A stretch of 6,850 bases of DNA. It comes from an uncultured Dialister sp. GTDB taxonomy: Bacteria; Bacillota; Negativicutes; Veillonellales; Dialisteraceae. Position 1 is the stretch's first letter; each line of letters opens with the position of its first letter. Below the pieces are notes generated by a model. The model worked only from the letters and a program-made list of their open reading frames with translations, ran no database searches and was not told the DNA's origin. The translations under genes were made by a program, and so were the position numbers. The stretch covers positions 1 through 6,850 of the forward strand of contig NZ_UQKJ01000105.1 of the NCBI RefSeq assembly GCF_900541605.1, written 5' to 3'. Positions 6,095 through 6,850 of the stretch are shown in pieces.

Positions 6095-6526
6095 ATGAAA
6101 TTCTGGTGGCCCGTTTTTCTCATTGCTGCCTGCAGTGTGGCTTACCAGCTGGGAATCAAAGAAATTTCCGGCGGCATGCATCCCCTGTCGGCACTGACGG
6201 TAACCTATCTGTCCGCGTCCCTCACGTCCTATATGCTCTATGTACTGCTGGCACCGAAAGGGGAGAATCGAAAGAAGGAAATTTTTTCCTGGAACCCTTC
6301 GGCCCTGGGGCTGGGAGCGGCTATCGTGGGTATCGAGCTGGGGGTAGTGTACATGTACCGGGCGGGGTGGTCCGTCCATTCCTCTTTCATCGTCAGCAAC
6401 AGTCTCATTGTGGTGGCCCTCCTCGTGGTGGGAGCTCTGGTATATGGGGAAAAGCTGAAGCTCCGCCAGCTTCTGGGCATGGTGATGGCCCTTGCTGGTA
6501 TCGCCTGCATCGTCTGGGGCGGGTAA
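6095..6526 (+). CDS. Single-domain EamA/DMT-family transporter subunit B (5 TM)
   Basis: A 143-residue paralogue of the preceding gene, sharing WWPVFL near the start, a PLxAL..TYL segment, and G[LI]E[VL]G..YMYR.GW before helix 4. Five hydrophobic segments lie at about 4-20, 30-53, 68-88, 96-118 and 125-142, with the EamA-like YGEKLKLRQLLG segment. The ribosome site GAGGTG (6085-6090) overlaps the stop codon of subunit A and lies 4 bases before ATG 6095, so the two are translationally linked. Lys/Arg count is 8 on the side of the N-terminus and loops 2 and 4 (K2, K55, R59, K60, K61, K120, K122, R124) against 2 on the other, predicting N-terminus in, opposite to subunit A. The inferred role is one half of a heteromeric exporter or metabolite transporter. 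Confidence 0.85.
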   Translation: MKFWWPVFLIAACSVAYQLGIKEISGGMHPLSALTVTYLSASLTSYMLYVLLAPKGENRKKEIFSWNPSALGLGAAIVGIELGVVYMYRAGWSVHSSFIVSNSLIVVALLVVGALVYGEKLKLRQLLGMVMALAGIACIVWGG

Positions 6527-6603
6527 GGAATATTTCAGTTTGCCCCGCTGTTAGGGCGATGCTTACGGATAGAGCCATTCGTGCGGGGGCTTCTAGCTGC
6601 TAG

Positions 6604-6685
6604 GGAAGCGCTGATTAATTCGCAGAGTCAGATTTCATAAGGATTTTTATGCGCTGCTTCGTCATAACTCTCCTTAAATAGCTCG
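6604..6685. mobile_element. 82-bp insert within the right repeat arm
   Basis: Comparison with the uninterrupted left arm defines the insert between CTGCTAG and CTCCTGG; the right edge is uncertain by about 4 bases because of a GCTCGCTC duplication. TAG occurs before the insert (6601-6603) and at its right end (6679-6681), a possible 3-bp target duplication. The left end GGAAGCGCTGATTAA looks like an IS terminus, but the other end is not its inverted copy. It may be a nested miniature element or a solo IS end. A CATAA/TTATG hairpin (6636-6640/6647-6651) lies inside. Confidence 0.6.
6615..6665 (-). CDS. Possible 16-residue microprotein inside the insert
   Basis: On the minus strand, AAGGAG (6675-6670) lies 4 bases before an ATG at 6665-6663. 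A 16-residue frame (MTKQRIKILMKSDSAN) follows to TAA at 6617-6615. Ribosome site, frame and stop all fit inside the 82-bp insert. The peptide is basic at its N-terminal half. No promoter is seen and an ORF this short can arise by chance, so function is speculative. A 10-residue + strand frame (ATG 6649, stop TAG 6679-6681) with AAGGA five bases before its ATG overlaps it. Confidence 0.25.
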   Translation of the reverse strand: MTKQRIKILMKSDSAN

Positions 6686-6726
6686 CTCCTGGCTGCCAGG
6701 AAAGCTGGCCAGCCTACGGCACGAAT

Positions 6727-6799
6727 GACTGATGGAAATATCGAGTGGGTAGCGCCGCAGGCGAATCAGCCTTCCTGGCAGCTAGCCGCTAGCAGCTAT
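6727..6799. repeat. Partial third repeat module next to the right arm
   Basis: TTCCTGGCAGCTAG (6772-6785) and GCTAGCAGCTA (6788-6798) resemble the hairpin/CTAG part of the core (24-52), in the orientation of the left arm and so inverted to the adjacent right arm. The second half of the TCCTGG/CCAGGA hairpin is missing. The GGAAATATCGAG segment (6734-6745) also loosely recalls part of the arm. It appears to be a decayed or variant copy. Confidence 0.45.
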
Positions 6800-6850
6800 A
6801 GTAAACGACAAAAATAATTTTATTTAAAGCTGCACAGGGTTCGAAGCTGA
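6800..6850. other. AT-rich non-coding tail at the window edge
   Basis: Contains an AT palindrome AAATAATTTTATTT (6812-6825) with TTTAAA next to it. It could be upstream sequence of a gene beyond the window. I see no start codon with a ribosome site, and no convincing promoter pair can be judged before the sequence ends. Confidence 0.3.

Larger units (their letters stand above)
6527..6726. repeat. Right arm of the long inverted repeat, interrupted by an 82-bp insert
   Basis: 6527-6603 plus 6686-6726 match the reverse complement of 1-118 at 110 of 118 positions. The repeat begins at the base directly after the TAA of transporter subunit B. Its 68-bp core is 6577-6603 plus 6686-6726, bounded by ATTCGTGC (6577-6584) and GCACGAAT (6719-6726). 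The core hairpin is kept (TCCTGG 6687-6692, loop CTG, CCAGGA 6696-6701). Four of the eight mismatches lie in one five-base patch (6542-6546). No T-run terminator for the transporter genes is seen here. Confidence 0.9.

Noticed and set aside
6088..6603. 171-residue + strand frame overlapping transporter subunit B
   Set aside because: It is the alternate frame of a gene with a clear EamA pattern and runs on into the repeat. No domain is visible.
6831..6850. tRNA T-arm-like GGTTCGAA at the window end
   Set aside because: The flanking bases do not form a T-stem beyond one pair and a wobble, and no acceptor, D or anticodon arm precedes it.
1..6850. CRISPR array, toxin-antitoxin or defence system
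   Set aside because: No regularly spaced direct repeats, no cas-like or nuclease genes and no paired small basic/acidic ORFs with recognisable motifs are present.

Overview
The window reads as chromosomal DNA of a diderm Firmicute, most likely a Negativicute (Acidaminococcaceae/Veillonellaceae type; the genus is a guess). Two traits point there. Strong AAGGAGG-type ribosome sites and extended -10 promoters (TGG-TACAAT, TGG-TATAGT) are Firmicute-like, but the largest gene is a trimeric autotransporter with a YadA-type beta-barrel, which needs an outer membrane. All six sizeable genes lie on the + strand.

Layout: (1) 1-118, left arm of an intergenic repeat. (2) 157-807, histidine-phosphatase (phosphoglycerate mutase-like) gene, followed by a probable terminator. 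(3) 1019-3754, a 911-residue trimeric autotransporter adhesin with three head/neck units, a short stalk, a barrel anchor and an unusual coiled coil after the barrel; a strong terminator closes it. (4) 3899-4384 and 4406-5560, a two-gene unit with its own promoter: a YbaK/EbsC-family deacylase-like protein (TTG start) and a fold-type I aminotransferase. (5) 5565-5643, two hairpins; the second is a 17-bp terminator hairpin with seven Ts, ending 13 bases before the next start codon. (6) 5657-6091 and 6095-6526, two paralogous five-helix EamA/DMT half-transporters 3 bases apart, with opposite predicted membrane orientation. (7) 6527-6726, right arm of the repeat, inverted relative to the left arm and interrupted by an 82-bp insert. 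(8) 6727-6850, further repeat-like sequence and an AT-rich tail.

The genes look like ordinary accessory and housekeeping functions: a phosphatase, a surface adhesin, amino-acid or aminoacyl-tRNA-related enzymes and a small-molecule exporter pair. I see no defence system, CRISPR array or intact mobile element. The less ordinary parts are the inverted repeat pair that brackets the gene block, the insert in its right arm with small ORFs on both strands, the terminator abutting a ribosome site (a candidate attenuator), the antiparallel transporter pair, and the coiled coil added after the adhesin's barrel.
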